Assembly (NCBI RefSeq): GCF_000314005.1
Contig: NZ_JH980292.1
Coordinates: 4,666,598-4,730,597, forward strand
Direction of reading: 5' to 3'
Length of the DNA: 64,000 nucleotides
From: Spirulina subsalsa PCC 9445
GTDB taxonomy: Bacteria; Cyanobacteriota; Cyanobacteriia; Cyanobacteriales; Spirulinaceae
Each line of letters begins with the position of its first letter. Positions within the stretch are counted from its first letter, which is position 1. The position numbers were made by a program, and so were the translations under genes. The notes below the pieces were generated by a model. That model searched no databases. It worked only from the letters and a program-made list of their open reading frames with translations, and had not been told where the DNA came from. Positions 35,269 through 44,878 of the stretch are shown in pieces.

Positions 35269-36216
35269 ATGCAAACTATCATTATGACTGTAGGGACATC
35301 CCTACGCACTAACCCTGACCGCGATTTACCCAATGAACAAAAACGCCCTTGGGTAACAAACAAAAATCGATTTGAAGATCAGCGTATTTTTAACAGTATT
35401 GATGAACCTTTGAGTTGGATGAAAACGGCGGAGTTAGAACTGATCAGCGCAGAAACTAATACCCTGTGGCGACTTGATCCAGATGAAAATGATCGCATTC
35501 TCCTCCTCCACTCTGCTACTCCCTCCGGTCAAGAATGTGCGGAAGTGCTACAAAATTACTTTAAAACCTGCCTCGAACAGAATTATGTTGATATTGAACC
35601 TATTCCTGATATTAACTATGAACTAGATGAATCGGGTTCGGCATTGGAACAAATGGCGAGTCTTCTACGGGAACGTATTCAACAAGGGGATGGAATTGTC
35701 ACCTTGGCCGCAACGGGGGGATTTAAAGCACAAACAATGGTGATGGGATTGGTGGGAAATGCTTTGGGTGTGCCTGTTTGCTATATTCACGAAGCTTATA
35801 AGGCGTTGGTTTATTTACCCTATATTAACACCAGTGGACAACCGGAACAACGGGTTCAGCGTAACTATGGGGGCAATTTACCAGACTCTGGACGACCTCG
35901 TAATCAAGTGATTCAAGTGCAAGGGGAAAAACAAGGCCATCATCGCCCTAAAAGTTGGAAAAAAGTTGAGAAAATTCTGCAAGATTTACCTTGGGTTGAT
36001 TTAGTTCGTTTTGACCCTCAAGCCTTTTATGCTCCTAAAAATGGGGTTAAAGGTTCACCACGGGATCTAGATGATGGGCGTAAAGTGCTTTGGCTACATT
36101 TACATGATAGTGATCAATCTCATATCGCTGTTTCTATTGAAACAACGGGTCACACCCCAGAACATTTGAAAGCGGCAGCGACTGAATTACGGGAACGTCT
36201 AGGTCGTATTTTCTAG
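35269..36216 (+). CDS. CARF-domain protein (APE2256-type) with C-terminal extension
   Basis: 315 residues. The N-terminal ~200 are a CARF/Rossmann domain: IIMTVGTSL at 4-12, LLLHSATPSGQECAEVL near 78-94, and VTLAATGGFKAQT at 144-156, the TGG-K motif of Csm6/Csx1/APE2256-type cyclic-oligoadenylate sensors. Residues 205-315 are a basic linker (GEKQGHHRPKSWKK) and a small domain (WVDLVRFDPQAFY..., LWLHLHDSDQSHIAVSIETTG) that I do not recognise. No HEPN motif is visible. It may be a ring nuclease, a regulator or an effector with a new output domain. It closes the operon; its codon use is closer to the host flank than that of the preceding genes. Confidence 0.7.
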   Translation: MQTIIMTVGTSLRTNPDRDLPNEQKRPWVTNKNRFEDQRIFNSIDEPLSWMKTAELELISAETNTLWRLDPDENDRILLLHSATPSGQECAEVLQNYFKTCLEQNYVDIEPIPDINYELDESGSALEQMASLLRERIQQGDGIVTLAATGGFKAQTMVMGLVGNALGVPVCYIHEAYKALVYLPYINTSGQPEQRVQRNYGGNLPDSGRPRNQVIQVQGEKQGHHRPKSWKKVEKILQDLPWVDLVRFDPQAFYAPKNGVKGSPRDLDDGRKVLWLHLHDSDQSHIAVSIETTGHTPEHLKAAATELRERLGRIF

Positions 36217-36240
36217 AGCAAGCGCGATCGCCCTTAATTT

Positions 36241-36279
36241 AATCATCCCCCACTGACTAGAAGAGAATGGGGGATGATT
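36241..36279. terminator. Terminator hairpin at the end of the CRISPR island
   Basis: AATCATCCCCCA (36,241-36,252) and TGGGGGATGATT (36,268-36,279) form a perfect 12-bp stem with a 15-base loop, between the convergent CARF gene and ispH. Probably a bidirectional terminator; there is no strong T-run. Confidence 0.65.
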
Positions 36280-36295
36280 GGCTTCACTAATCGGC

Positions 36296-37507
36296 TTAAA
36301 CGAGGGCGGGGGTGGCGGATTTAATGGCGAAAATCTTCTCAATCACGGCTTCAACGGCCTTGTCGGGAGTGGAAGCGCCGGATGTTACCCCGACGACTAT
36401 TTCCCCTTCGGGGAGCCAATTTTCGGTCAGGACTAAATCTTGTCCGAGGGGTTTATGTTCAATGGCATTCCCTTCTTTAATCCGATCGGCACAGTCAATG
36501 TGATAGGAGGGAATATTTTTCTCGATGGCAATTTCTTGTAAGTGGGTTGTGTTGGAGGAGTTGTACCCCCCAATGACAACCATTAAATTTAAGGGTTCAT
36601 CCACTAAGCCAAACATGGCATCTTGACGTTCTTGGGTAGCATCGCAAATGGTGTTAAAGCTCATAAAATGGTCGTTTAAGGTGGTGGGGCCGTATTTTTT
36701 GAGCATGGTTTTTTCAAAGAGTTTGCCGATGGATTCGGTTTCACTTTTGAGCATGGTGGTTTGATTGGCAATGCCAATCTGGTCTAAGTCTGTATCGGGA
36801 TCAAAGCCTTCGGAATAAGCATGGGCAAATTTGGTTAAAAATTCTTGTTTATCGCCCCCGTTCAGGATGTAGTGGCTCACATATTCGGCTTGTTCTAGGT
36901 TCAAGACGACTAAATATTTTCCGGCGAAGGAACTGGTAGCTACGGTTTCTTCGTGTTTATATTTGCCGTGAATAATGGAGGTATAATCCCGTTTTTTGTG
37001 CTTTTCTACGGAGTTCCAAACTTTAGCGACCCAAGGACAGGTCGTATCGACAATGGTACAGCCTTTATCGTTTAAAAGCTGCATTTCTGAGACGCTGGCT
37101 CCAAAGGCGGGTAAAATTACGACATCTCCCTCTTGGACAAGGGAGAAGTCTTTAATCCCTTGTTCGACGGGAATAAATCCGACGTTCATCTGGCGTAAAC
37201 GTTCGTTGACTTCGGGATTATGAATGATTTCGTTGGTGATCCAAATGCGTTCGCTGGGGAAGTGTTGGCGGGTTTCATAGGCCATCGCAACGGCGCGTTC
37301 TACGCCCCAACAAAAGCCAAAGGATTCGGCGAGTCGGATGGTGACGTTGCCCCGTTGGAGGGTGTAGTTTTGTTGGCGAATTTCTTGGATTAAATTACTT
37401 TGGTATTCGGTGTTTAGCAGTCCGGTGACTTCTTCTTGATGGCCGAATCCTTTACGATGATATTTGTCGGATTGGTTGAGGGATCTTTTAAAGGCTTTAG
37501 TGTCCAT
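36296..37507 (-). CDS. ispH: 4-hydroxy-3-methylbut-2-enyl diphosphate reductase
   Basis: Last step of the MEP isoprenoid pathway: a [4Fe-4S] enzyme reducing HMBPP to IPP and DMAPP. 403 residues, the long cyanobacterial/plant form. The three cluster cysteines are Cys66 ([12 protein letters not shown]), Cys157 ([10 protein letters not shown]) and Cys288 ([11 protein letters not shown]). Catalytic elements such as [15 protein letters not shown] are also present. Essential for carotenoid, chlorophyll-phytol and quinone synthesis. Monocistronic. Confidence 0.96.
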   Translation of the reverse strand: MDTKAFKRSLNQSDKYHRKGFGHQEEVTGLLNTEYQSNLIQEIRQQNYTLQRGNVTIRLAESFGFCWGVERAVAMAYETRQHFPSERIWITNEIIHNPEVNERLRQMNVGFIPVEQGIKDFSLVQEGDVVILPAFGASVSEMQLLNDKGCTIVDTTCPWVAKVWNSVEKHKKRDYTSIIHGKYKHEETVATSSFAGKYLVVLNLEQAEYVSHYILNGGDKQEFLTKFAHAYSEGFDPDTDLDQIGIANQTTMLKSETESIGKLFEKTMLKKYGPTTLNDHFMSFNTICDATQERQDAMFGLVDEPLNLMVVIGGYNSSNTTHLQEIAIEKNIPSYHIDCADRIKEGNAIEHKPLGQDLVLTENWLPEGEIVVGVTSGASTPDKAVEAVIEKIFAIKSATPALV

Positions 37508-37624
37508 GAATTTGGTTTAGAATGGTTGGGTATGTTAATTATTTTTTGAAGTTAAGGGAGGTTCTCCCAATTAAATGGTAAAGGTTAATTGTCTCAATTG
37601 AAAGGGGGTTTTGCGGAGGGAAAG

Positions 37625-38461
37625 CTAACGGCCGGCGGTTCGTTGATAAATGACTTGATTAAAAATTTGTAGGGCGGTAGACCAGATTTTGTAACCTTCC
37701 CCATTTAAGTGTAAACCGTCGGTGCTGAGTTCCATTTTTAAGTTGCCTTGGGTGTCGGCGAAGAGGGGGTAAAGATCGAGGAAGTAGATCCGCTCGTTTT
37801 TGGCGATCGCTTCTAGTTGACGGTTGAGGTTACGAATGCGCTGGTTAGGGATGTTCAGCAGGCGATCGCGCCCTTCCCAAGTGGCCCGTTCTGCACTGTG
37901 GGGTAATATGGACTGGAGGACGATCCGGCTTCTGGGGTGCGATCGCTTTAACTGACTGACAATTAAGCGGTGATTGGCTAAAATCGTCTCGTCCCCAGTA
38001 CCGCGCAAAATGTCATTAATGCCGATCATCACATAAATTACTTCCGGTTGGGTGGTATCCAACAAGTTCAGCCGTCGCAATAACCCCACTGTGTTCTCGC
38101 CGGAAATCCCCTGATTTAACCAGGTGTAATTCGGAGGTAGATAGTCTTTAGAAAACCAGAGGGTGATAGAATCCCCCAACAAAATGGCTAAATTTTCCGG
38201 GCGTTTGTCTGCAATAACGGCGGCTTCTTGCCCTAACAAGTCTACCCACTGTTGATAATTTAACTTATGCTGTTGACCCACTTCTGAGGGAATGGGGGTT
38301 CTGGCCAATAACTGCATCGACGCTCCGGAAAAGTTGGCTAAGGCCACCTCTGAGACAGCCGCATCCCGTTGCCAGAGCAAAGCTAACACTAATAACAGCA
38401 GACCATTGGCTGCCAGAGAAAAAAACGATACCTGAGAATAGCGCTTAAATCGGGCCGACAC
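37625..38461 (-). CDS. SGNH/GDSL-family hydrolase, membrane-anchored
   Basis: 278 residues. A hydrophobic N-terminal segment (residues 10-30) acts as signal anchor. The SGNH blocks are ILLGDSITLWF (Ser of GDS), NQGISGENTVG (Gly), VMIGINDILRG (Asn) and DGLHLNGEGY (Asp-His pair). The enzyme is expected to hydrolyse ester bonds in the periplasm or at the envelope; substrate unknown. A conserved cyanobacterial lipase/esterase type. Confidence 0.85.
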   Translation of the reverse strand: MSARFKRYSQVSFFSLAANGLLLLVLALLWQRDAAVSEVALANFSGASMQLLARTPIPSEVGQQHKLNYQQWVDLLGQEAAVIADKRPENLAILLGDSITLWFSKDYLPPNYTWLNQGISGENTVGLLRRLNLLDTTQPEVIYVMIGINDILRGTGDETILANHRLIVSQLKRSHPRSRIVLQSILPHSAERATWEGRDRLLNIPNQRIRNLNRQLEAIAKNERIYFLDLYPLFADTQGNLKMELSTDGLHLNGEGYKIWSTALQIFNQVIYQRTAGR

Positions 38462-38591
38462 AGATTCTCTCCCAGACCATACGGATCACGAAAACAACTG
38501 CAAAAAAACTACCTTTTACCGAGATGCTGCATTCTTCCCAACATTCTAAGGCAAAAGGTAGATCGAGTTAGTAATCATTAGACAGATATCT

Positions 38592-38610
38592 AGGGGGGAA
38601 CTTCCCCCCT
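38592..38610 (-). terminator. Hairpin after the ammonium transporter gene
   Basis: AGGGGGGAA, one-base centre, TTCCCCCCT: a perfect palindromic stem 12 bp past the amt stop. Probably the transcript end, although no T-run follows. Confidence 0.45.
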
Positions 38611-38622
38611 TCTTGTGGGTGA

Positions 38623-40128
38623 CTACGGCAGATCACTACTGCCACTAATCCCCAAGGGACTCCCCCCGGCAAAGGTATCAGTTTGAGTTACAAAGCCACT
38701 GTAGGCCTCCATGCCATGTTCCCCGATATCCAATCCTTGGAACTCTTCCTCTTCGGATACGCGAATCCCCAAGGTGAATTTCAGGGCAAACCAGACAATG
38801 GTGGCAAAGAGGACGGTAAACCCGCCAATGCTCACAATCCCTAATAATTGAACCCAAATATTCGCACTGCCAAACAGACCCACGGCAATGGTTCCCCAAA
38901 TTCCGCAAACTAAGTGAACGGAGGTCGCCCCTACGGGGTCATCAATCTTGATTTTGTCGAAGAGACTCACGGAGAAGACCACCAGCACCCCGGCAATGCC
39001 GCCGATAATCACGGCGCTTAAGTAGGAGACATCATCACATCCGGCGGTAATACCTACCAGACCCGCTAAGATGCCGTTGATGACCATAGAAAGGTCGGGT
39101 TTACCGTCTTTAGTCCAAGAGGTGATCGTGGCAGTAATGCCTCCGGCGGCGGCCGCTAGGTTGGTGGTTACGGCAATATAGGCCACGTTGGGGGTGGCGG
39201 CTAATTCAGAACCGGGGTTAAAGCCAAACCAGCCAATCCAGAGGATTAAACAGCCCAGGGTGGCAATACTCATGTTATGACCGGGGATGGCGTTGATGTT
39301 GCCATCTTCGGTGTATTTGCCGCGACGAGAGCCGAGGATAGAAGCTCCCATTAGGGCCGCCCATCCCCCCACAGAGTGAACGACGGTGGACCCAGCAAAG
39401 TCATGAAATTCCATGCTTGATAACCAACCATCAGACCAAACCCAGTGTCCGGTGATGGGGTAGGAAATCCCGACAAGCAGGATGCTAAAAATCAGGAAGT
39501 CGAGGAATTTCACCCGTTCGGCCACTGCACCGGAAACGATGGTGGCGGCAGTTCCCGCAAAGGCAACCTGAAAGAGGAAGGAAACGGAAATGGGTAGACC
39601 TTCGGGGAAGGGATCTAATCCATAGGTGCCGGGGTCATCACTGGCGAGGAAAAAGCCTTGTAGACCAATGAAACCGTTTTCTACAGAGCCGTACATGAAG
39701 GCAAAGCCGATAGCCCAGTAAGCAATGGAGGCGATCGCAAAAACGATCAGGTTTTTGGTCAAAATATTCACGGCGTTTTTCTGACGACAGAATCCGGTTT
39801 CCAACATCCCGAAACCCGCATTCATGAAAATCACCAAAATAGCCGAGGCTAGGATGAAGATCACATCCAAGGTGCCTTTGAGATAGGCTGGATCCGTGAG
39901 ATCCATTTCGTCCAAGTCATAGAGGTGTTGAGCGACGGCTACGCCATCCCACAGCACCACTAAAATGGCCACTAAGGGAATACAAGCTAACCAATAGGGC
40001 GAAAACCGATTCAATAACCACTGAACCGACTGGAGATAATAGTTTTCCCGCACAAGAGGGGAGGACTCGGATCTCTGCCGAGTCTGTTTTCTAGGTGTTT
40101 TAGTTGATTTAGACATCATTGAAGACAC
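38623..40128 (-). CDS. amt: Ammonium transporter (Amt)
   Basis: 501 residues. A basic cytoplasmic N-terminus ([14 protein letters not shown]), then a first hydrophobic segment (43-66), then the eleven-helix Amt fold starting with [18 protein letters not shown] (about 102-119). Conserved signatures are [19 protein letters not shown] and the twin-His pore helices (VVHSV, SVHLVCG). Takes up ammonium/methylammonium across the plasma membrane. A near-perfect NtcA site with a matching -10 lies ~365 bp upstream, so nitrogen control through a long leader is likely. Confidence 0.93.
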   Translation of the reverse strand: MSSMMSKSTKTPRKQTRQRSESSPLVRENYYLQSVQWLLNRFSPYWLACIPLVAILVVLWDGVAVAQHLYDLDEMDLTDPAYLKGTLDVIFILASAILVIFMNAGFGMLETGFCRQKNAVNILTKNLIVFAIASIAYWAIGFAFMYGSVENGFIGLQGFFLASDDPGTYGLDPFPEGLPISVSFLFQVAFAGTAATIVSGAVAERVKFLDFLIFSILLVGISYPITGHWVWSDGWLSSMEFHDFAGSTVVHSVGGWAALMGASILGSRRGKYTEDGNINAIPGHNMSIATLGCLILWIGWFGFNPGSELAATPNVAYIAVTTNLAAAAGGITATITSWTKDGKPDLSMVINGILAGLVGITAGCDDVSYLSAVIIGGIAGVLVVFSVSLFDKIKIDDPVGATSVHLVCGIWGTIAVGLFGSANIWVQLLGIVSIGGFTVLFATIVWFALKFTLGIRVSEEEEFQGLDIGEHGMEAYSGFVTQTDTFAGGSPLGISGSSDLP

Positions 40129-40492
40129 TTCTCAAAATTCTGGCACGTTCTGGTAACGGATTTGAACAGAAAGGCAGGTTCAGAGTCACTCCCCGAGGGG
40201 AGAGTTGTCCCATACTGTTCAAGTCCTAATCAACTCAAGTCCTAATCGACGTTTAGGCAGCTTCTGACTATCCTTTAGGAAGGAGCGCAATGGACAGATA
40301 ACAGACGGATTAACCCCCATCCTATGGACTCTGAACTTATACAATTAACTGATTTAATATGTCAAAGTTTTGTCCCAAAGTCTAGTCTTATATCCTAATT
40401 TCTGGTTCTTCTAAAGATTTAGATTATCTTTGGAGTTTTCCCTAATCTAGACATAAATCTCTCAATACTCTAGCTTTTTGCCCGGTTTTGCT
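40129..40492 (-). promoter_or_regulatory. Long leader region upstream of amt
   Basis: Gene-free region between the amt start and the NtcA site. It holds a 16-bp direct repeat (CAAGTCCTAATC A/G AC, twice at about 40,219-40,250) and AT-rich stretches. If transcription starts after the NtcA promoter at ~40,455, the mRNA leader is ~330 bases, long enough for post-transcriptional control. No known riboswitch recognised. Confidence 0.35.
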
Positions 40493-40506
40493 GTATCTTT
40501 AAATAC
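40493..40506 (-). promoter_or_regulatory. NtcA binding site for amt
   Basis: GTATCTTTAAATAC matches GTAN8TAC, the NtcA consensus, exactly. Reading towards amt, TAGAGT (form TAN3T, a -10) follows after 20 bases, close to the 22-23 typical of NtcA-activated promoters. There is no gene in the other direction that would use it. Confidence 0.6.
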
Positions 40507-40622
40507 ATTTTTACGCCGATAGAGGATAATTAAAAATTAGGAATTGGGACTGGGGAATGGGGGGGTTTCGGAAGTCATGAACCATGACTTCCGAAAAATT
40601 ACTGATGGTTTGTTTTCCCTAC

Positions 40623-41399
40623 TTAACCGGGATAAACATTCCAAGCGCGCCAAAAAAAGTAAAGGGATAAAAGGGCTAAAAGGGAACGAAAACAAAGATC
40701 AACCACTCGATCGGGGAGGCGGGGTAAAAACCGGGTGCTAATCTGTGCGCCGATTAACCCACCAGTCCCTAATAATAGGCCGGGAATCCATAACACATTG
40801 CCATAGTAAGCATGACCTAAACAGGCGGAAAAGGTGGTAATGACAATGACTCCTAGGCTAGTTTGAATGGCAATTTTAATCGGTTCTCCTAGTAACAAAA
40901 TTTGGAAGGGAACCATGATCACCCCGCCGCCGATGCCGAATAAGCCCGCAAGGAGTCCGGCGGCGGCCCCTGTGCCTAAACGGGCAACGAGGGGGGAAAT
41001 CCGGGGGGTGATTCTCTGATCGGGGGCTTGTTGAACCAGTTTTTTGCGGAGGGTGACAAGGTAGATATTGAGCCAGAGGAGAGCGCCAAAGGCGGCAAGG
41101 AGGAGGTAGGGGGCAATGCGATCGCCAATAAATACCCCCAGTTGGGCGGTGATTAAAGCGGGGCCTTCTAAGGCTAAGACGCGGCGGAAATCGAGGTACC
41201 CCATGCGCCAATTTTGGATACTGCCGGAGGTGGACGTTAAGAGAATGGCGAGGGTACTGGTGGCGGTGGCTTGGACGGGCTGGTAATTTAAAGCGACGAG
41301 GATGGGAACGAGAATCACACCCCCCCCAATGCCCAACAATCCGGCTAATAGTCCTGAGAGTAAGCCCCCCAAAAGCAGAAGCAAGCTATGATCTAGCAT
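40623..41399 (-). CDS. TSUP family permease (TauE/SafE)
   Basis: About 258 residues with seven to eight transmembrane helices and two copies of the family motif (LLAGLLGIGGGVILVP near residue 15 and GLLAGLFGIGGGVIMVP near 150). Sulfite exporter TauE/SafE superfamily; substrates include sulfite, sulfonates and other organic anions. I prefer the ATG at 41,399, which opens directly into the first helix; the frame continues to 41,450. Substrate cannot be told. Confidence 0.88.
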   Translation of the reverse strand: MLDHSLLLLLGGLLSGLLAGLLGIGGGVILVPILVALNYQPVQATATSTLAILLTSTSGSIQNWRMGYLDFRRVLALEGPALITAQLGVFIGDRIAPYLLLAAFGALLWLNIYLVTLRKKLVQQAPDQRITPRISPLVARLGTGAAAGLLAGLFGIGGGVIMVPFQILLLGEPIKIAIQTSLGVIVITTFSACLGHAYYGNVLWIPGLLLGTGGLIGAQISTRFLPRLPDRVVDLCFRSLLALLSLYFFWRAWNVYPG

Positions 41400-41507
41400 C
41401 CCGTTGAGTTCTCCTGTGTTCCTTCTAATGGTGCATTTGCCCAAGGGCAAGAATGCGATACAATGCCCGAACAGTCCTAGATTAAAACCCTATTTTTTGC
41501 TGCCGCC

Positions 41508-41711
41508 ATGAAGGATTTTTGGGAAAACGTCTCACGCTATCCTCGCTACTTTATCACCTTTACGTTAGGGATCTTTTTCTCCATTTTTGGCTGGTTAAAG
41601 CCCTTGTTGAAAAATCCGGTTAGTGCGATCGCCCTTTTCGGGATTGTTTTTGGGGGGGGGATGTTTGTCCTGCTCACCCTACGGGGAATGTTAGGACTAG
41701 GTGGGGTCTAG
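41508..41711 (+). CDS. DUF751 (Ycf33-like) small membrane protein
   Basis: 67 residues: MKDFWENVSRYPRYFITFTL, then two hydrophobic helices (13-29 and 38-60) separated by WLKPLLKNP. This is the DUF751/Ycf33 family of cyanobacteria and plastids, of unknown function, likely in thylakoid or plasma membrane. It lies upstream of rbfA on the same strand. Confidence 0.8.
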   Translation: MKDFWENVSRYPRYFITFTLGIFFSIFGWLKPLLKNPVSAIALFGIVFGGGMFVLLTLRGMLGLGGV

Positions 41712-41877
41712 GATCGAGGGGACTCGTCCCTTTTTGCCGGGGATTGTGTCACACTAGAAACGGGTTATTGTGGCTCTTAAATGGCAATCAGCCCCCAGTC
41801 GGAAGTGAGGGAACAACACCCCCTAGACCCACCAACCACTTAACCCCAGCATTGATTCTTTCAAGAGGACTAAAATT

Positions 41878-42291
41878 ATGGCTACCAGTCGTCGTGTTTC
41901 TCGCGTTTCCTCGCTGATTAAACGCGAAGTTAGCCAGTTATTATTTAATGGCATCAAAGATGACCGTGTAGGAGCAGGCATGGTCAGCGTCACCGATGTA
42001 GATGTGTCGGGGGACTTACAACACGCCAAGATTTTTGTCAGTATTTACGGCACCGACGAAGCTAGGGCCGAAACGATGGCGGGGTTAAAATCCTCCACCA
42101 GTTACGTCCGCCGGGAACTGGGACACCGCATCCGTTTAAGACGAACTCCAGAGGTGATTTTTCTCGAAGATCGTTCCATTGAACGGGGAGATCGGATGTT
42201 GAATTTACTCAACCAGATTAATCAAAATCACCCCGAAGAGGAGTTTGAGGCGGAATTTGAGGAGGGCGACGAGTGGGGTGAGGAGGAATAA
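41878..42291 (+). CDS. rbfA: Ribosome-binding factor A
   Basis: 137 residues, KH-like fold: [18 protein letters not shown] at the N-terminus, [19 protein letters not shown] in the middle, and [20 protein letters not shown] towards the end. The C-terminal tail is very acidic ([18 protein letters not shown]). It helps mature the 30S subunit and 16S rRNA 5' end. Its TAA overlaps the ATG of the next gene (TAATG), so translation of the two is coupled. Confidence 0.94.
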   Translation: MATSRRVSRVSSLIKREVSQLLFNGIKDDRVGAGMVSVTDVDVSGDLQHAKIFVSIYGTDEARAETMAGLKSSTSYVRRELGHRIRLRRTPEVIFLEDRSIERGDRMLNLLNQINQNHPEEEFEAEFEEGDEWGEEE

Positions 42292-43898
42292 TGCCCCACC
42301 CTTCCCTGATTGAACAAATTGGACAGATGATCGTGGTGCGGGCTTCTGGTCATTGGTTTGACCAACAAATCCGTTACCCCATCTGGGAAGCCACCGCCGC
42401 CCAGTTAGAAGATTGGTTAAGCCGTCTCAATGTGGGCGGTGTGATTTTGTTAGGGGGGACGGCGGTAGAGTTGGCTGTGCGATCGCAACAACTCCAAGCC
42501 TGGGCGAAAACCCCCCTACTCTTGGCGGCGGATATTGAGGAAGGAGTCGGCCATCGGTTCCCCGGTGCGACGTGGTTTCCTCCCCCCATGACCCTCAGCG
42601 CCATCCCCGATCCCCAGTTCGCTCAAAACTATGCCCGCCAAATGGGGAAAATCACCGCCCAAGAAGCCGTCGCCTTGGGCTTAAATTGGCTTCTTGGCCC
42701 GGTGGTAGATGTGAATAATAACCCCGAGAATCCGGTGATTAATGTCCGGGCATTTGGGCAAACTCGGGAACAGGTGGAAGCCCTGACCTCGGCCTTTATC
42801 GCCGGGTGTCAAGAGTACCCCATTTTGACCACCGCCAAGCACTTCCCCGGTCACGGCGACACCGCGATGGACTCCCATATTACCCTGCCCGTCCTCCCCC
42901 ACAGTGCCGAACGTTTGGCCGAGTTGGAACTTCCCCCCTTCCAGCGCGCCATCGCGGCCGGAGTTGATGCCGTGATGACCGCTCATCTCCTGATTCCCGC
43001 CTGGGATACCGAGTCCCCCGCCACCCTCTCTGGGCCTATCCTCACGGGTCAATTGCGGCACAAACTGGGCTTTGAAGGGTTGATCGTCACTGATGCCCTG
43101 GTCATGGCGGGTGTAGCCCAATTTGCCGCCGCCGAGGAGGTTTGTATTCGGGCCGTGGAGGCCGGAGCCGATATCCTCCTGATGCCCCCCCATCCAGAAA
43201 TCGCCCTCGCTGGGATTTTGCGCGCCGTTGAAGGGGGACGAATTACTCCCAGTCGCATTCAAGAGTCTTGGCAGCGCATTCAACGAGCGAAGGAAAAACT
43301 GGGGTTATTTTCCCCCCCCAAGGCTCAGGGGGCGGGAATTTCCCTAGATTTAAGCCTCGTAGCCACCCCCGAAGCAACGGCAACGGTGGAAGAAATTCTA
43401 CGGGAGTCTATGCAGTGGGGGGGAGATTTACCCTATAACGTGCCGCCCATTCCTCATGGCGGGCTGAATTTGTTGTTAGTGGGCGATCGCTTTAAGTGTC
43501 AGGATATCCTCACCGAACAAGCCCCCGCCATTGTTGCGCCCCGACGCTTAGGTTATAGTCCCTACTGTGTGGATCAGGAACTTTTGTCTACCTTCTCTTG
43601 TCCAGAAGATATCCCCCTGATTTTACAGGTGTTTATTCGGGGTAATCCGTTCCGAGGCCATGCGGGCTTAACCCCAAAAATCGAGGAATTATTGAAAAGA
43701 TTGTTAAGAAACCAGCAAATTAAAGCCCTGGCTCTTTACGGTAGTCCGTATCTGCTCGATTGGTTTCATCACCACCAGCCCTCCGATTTACCCTGGGTCT
43801 TTTCCTATGGTCAGATGCCCCTAGCCCAAGGTTTAGCTTGTAACATTTTATTAAGTGCTAAAGCATCCGTTGGACAAGAGATTCAGGCGTTTATATAA
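42291..43898 (+). CDS. Glycoside hydrolase family 3 protein (NagZ-like)
   Basis: 535 residues. The GH3 catalytic domain (1-340) contains AADIEEGVGHRFPGAT, GPVVDVNNNPENPVI and the signature KHFPGHGDTAMDSH with the His-Asp pair typical of beta-N-acetylhexosaminidases of the NagZ type. The nucleophile Asp is in VTDALVMAGV. A second domain (360-535) follows as in cyanobacterial homologues. Likely releases N-acetylglucosamine from muropeptides or other glycans. No signal peptide, so cytoplasmic. Coupled to rbfA. Confidence 0.88.
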   Translation: MPHPSLIEQIGQMIVVRASGHWFDQQIRYPIWEATAAQLEDWLSRLNVGGVILLGGTAVELAVRSQQLQAWAKTPLLLAADIEEGVGHRFPGATWFPPPMTLSAIPDPQFAQNYARQMGKITAQEAVALGLNWLLGPVVDVNNNPENPVINVRAFGQTREQVEALTSAFIAGCQEYPILTTAKHFPGHGDTAMDSHITLPVLPHSAERLAELELPPFQRAIAAGVDAVMTAHLLIPAWDTESPATLSGPILTGQLRHKLGFEGLIVTDALVMAGVAQFAAAEEVCIRAVEAGADILLMPPHPEIALAGILRAVEGGRITPSRIQESWQRIQRAKEKLGLFSPPKAQGAGISLDLSLVATPEATATVEEILRESMQWGGDLPYNVPPIPHGGLNLLLVGDRFKCQDILTEQAPAIVAPRRLGYSPYCVDQELLSTFSCPEDIPLILQVFIRGNPFRGHAGLTPKIEELLKRLLRNQQIKALALYGSPYLLDWFHHHQPSDLPWVFSYGQMPLAQGLACNILLSAKASVGQEIQAFI

Positions 43899-44165
43899 CT
43901 TCTGTTAATGAGTCGATTCTCAGATTTCTGAGTCCCCAACTCCTAGACAGCAAACATCTAGACGCTAAACCTAGAAACTGGTGCGCCCCCTTTTACGCAG
44001 AATAAATTGTCGAGACTTACAGGCAGAATTCTGAATTCCCAAGGTTTTGTTATTCTTATCTGGGTATCCAATGAATCTGTAACTCTCTATACTGAATAAG
44101 AACGAAGATCCCGCTAGGGGTGATTCGCTACTCACACAAAAGCTCGATATTAGGTAACATCAACC

Positions 44166-44417
44166 ATGACTGTCAACACCTTACCGCTCGTCCCGCAAAC
44201 TGCACCCATCCGCTACTCTATTGATTTGCTCCAAGAAGAAGCCCGTCAATTAGTAGATCAGGGATATGTTAGCCGCCAACAACCGATTTATGTGTTGTGC
44301 CAATACATTCCGGCTCGGGAATGGGTTGGTGTGGAATATGAGTTAGAACAGTGTGATTACTTGCTGCGCGATCGCATTGGCGATTTAATTGGCGCGGAAA
44401 AATGGGAAAACGATTAA
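44166..44417 (+). CDS. DUF4327 family protein
   Basis: 83 residues with the cyanobacterial DUF4327 pattern: IRYSIDLLQEEARQLVDQGY, SRQQPIYVLCQYIPAREW, and the C-terminal YLLRDRIGDLIGAEKWEND. Small soluble protein of unknown function, widespread in cyanobacteria. It stands alone between two long gene-free stretches. Confidence 0.82.
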   Translation: MTVNTLPLVPQTAPIRYSIDLLQEEARQLVDQGYVSRQQPIYVLCQYIPAREWVGVEYELEQCDYLLRDRIGDLIGAEKWEND

Positions 44418-44878
44418 TTCAGGTTTTCGTTTAAGGTTCAGTTCAGATATTCTGATTTAATCTAAGCTGGCTAGTTCCTTTAACTCTGCATTTTGACCCA
44501 TTCAACCCTATAACCAAACGAACAGCTAACCGAATAATCGACGAGTAATGTTTTGTTCTAAAAACGAGCCTATTGCTCCGATTTGTGATCTAGCATTACT
44601 GGTTTTGATTTTACTGGTTTTGGTTTTTTTCGGATTGTGATTGTTGTATTTCGTGCAGGAATTTCAAACCGGAAGATTTAAAAGTCCAACATTTAAAAGC
44701 CATTTCTTGAATCCCCCTTGAAAGACTAATTTACTTCAAGACTAATTTACTTCAGGATTAATCATTAAACCCGTCTGGAAGATTCGACCCAGATATTAGG
44801 TTTTCTCATCTCAGCGCTCGCTCAGGTTATAAGAAGACTAGCCAACAAGATTAGCTAACAAAATGGCGCTTCTAGTCC
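44418..44878. other. Gene-free stretch
   Basis: 460 bases without a convincing frame. It holds a short tandem repeat (AAGACTAATTTACTTC twice, near 44,721-44,750) and T-rich runs. No RNA gene is recognisable. It may hold the DUF4327 terminator and regulatory sequence. Confidence 0.4.

Noticed and set aside
21000-36300. Searched for a CRISPR repeat array or leader next to the cas genes
   Set aside because: No evenly spaced 25-40-bp direct repeats were found in any gap; all gaps are short and unique in sequence.
42681-43283. 200-codon minus-strand frame within the GH3 gene
   Set aside because: Antisense to a well-supported enzyme, Gly-rich without domain features.
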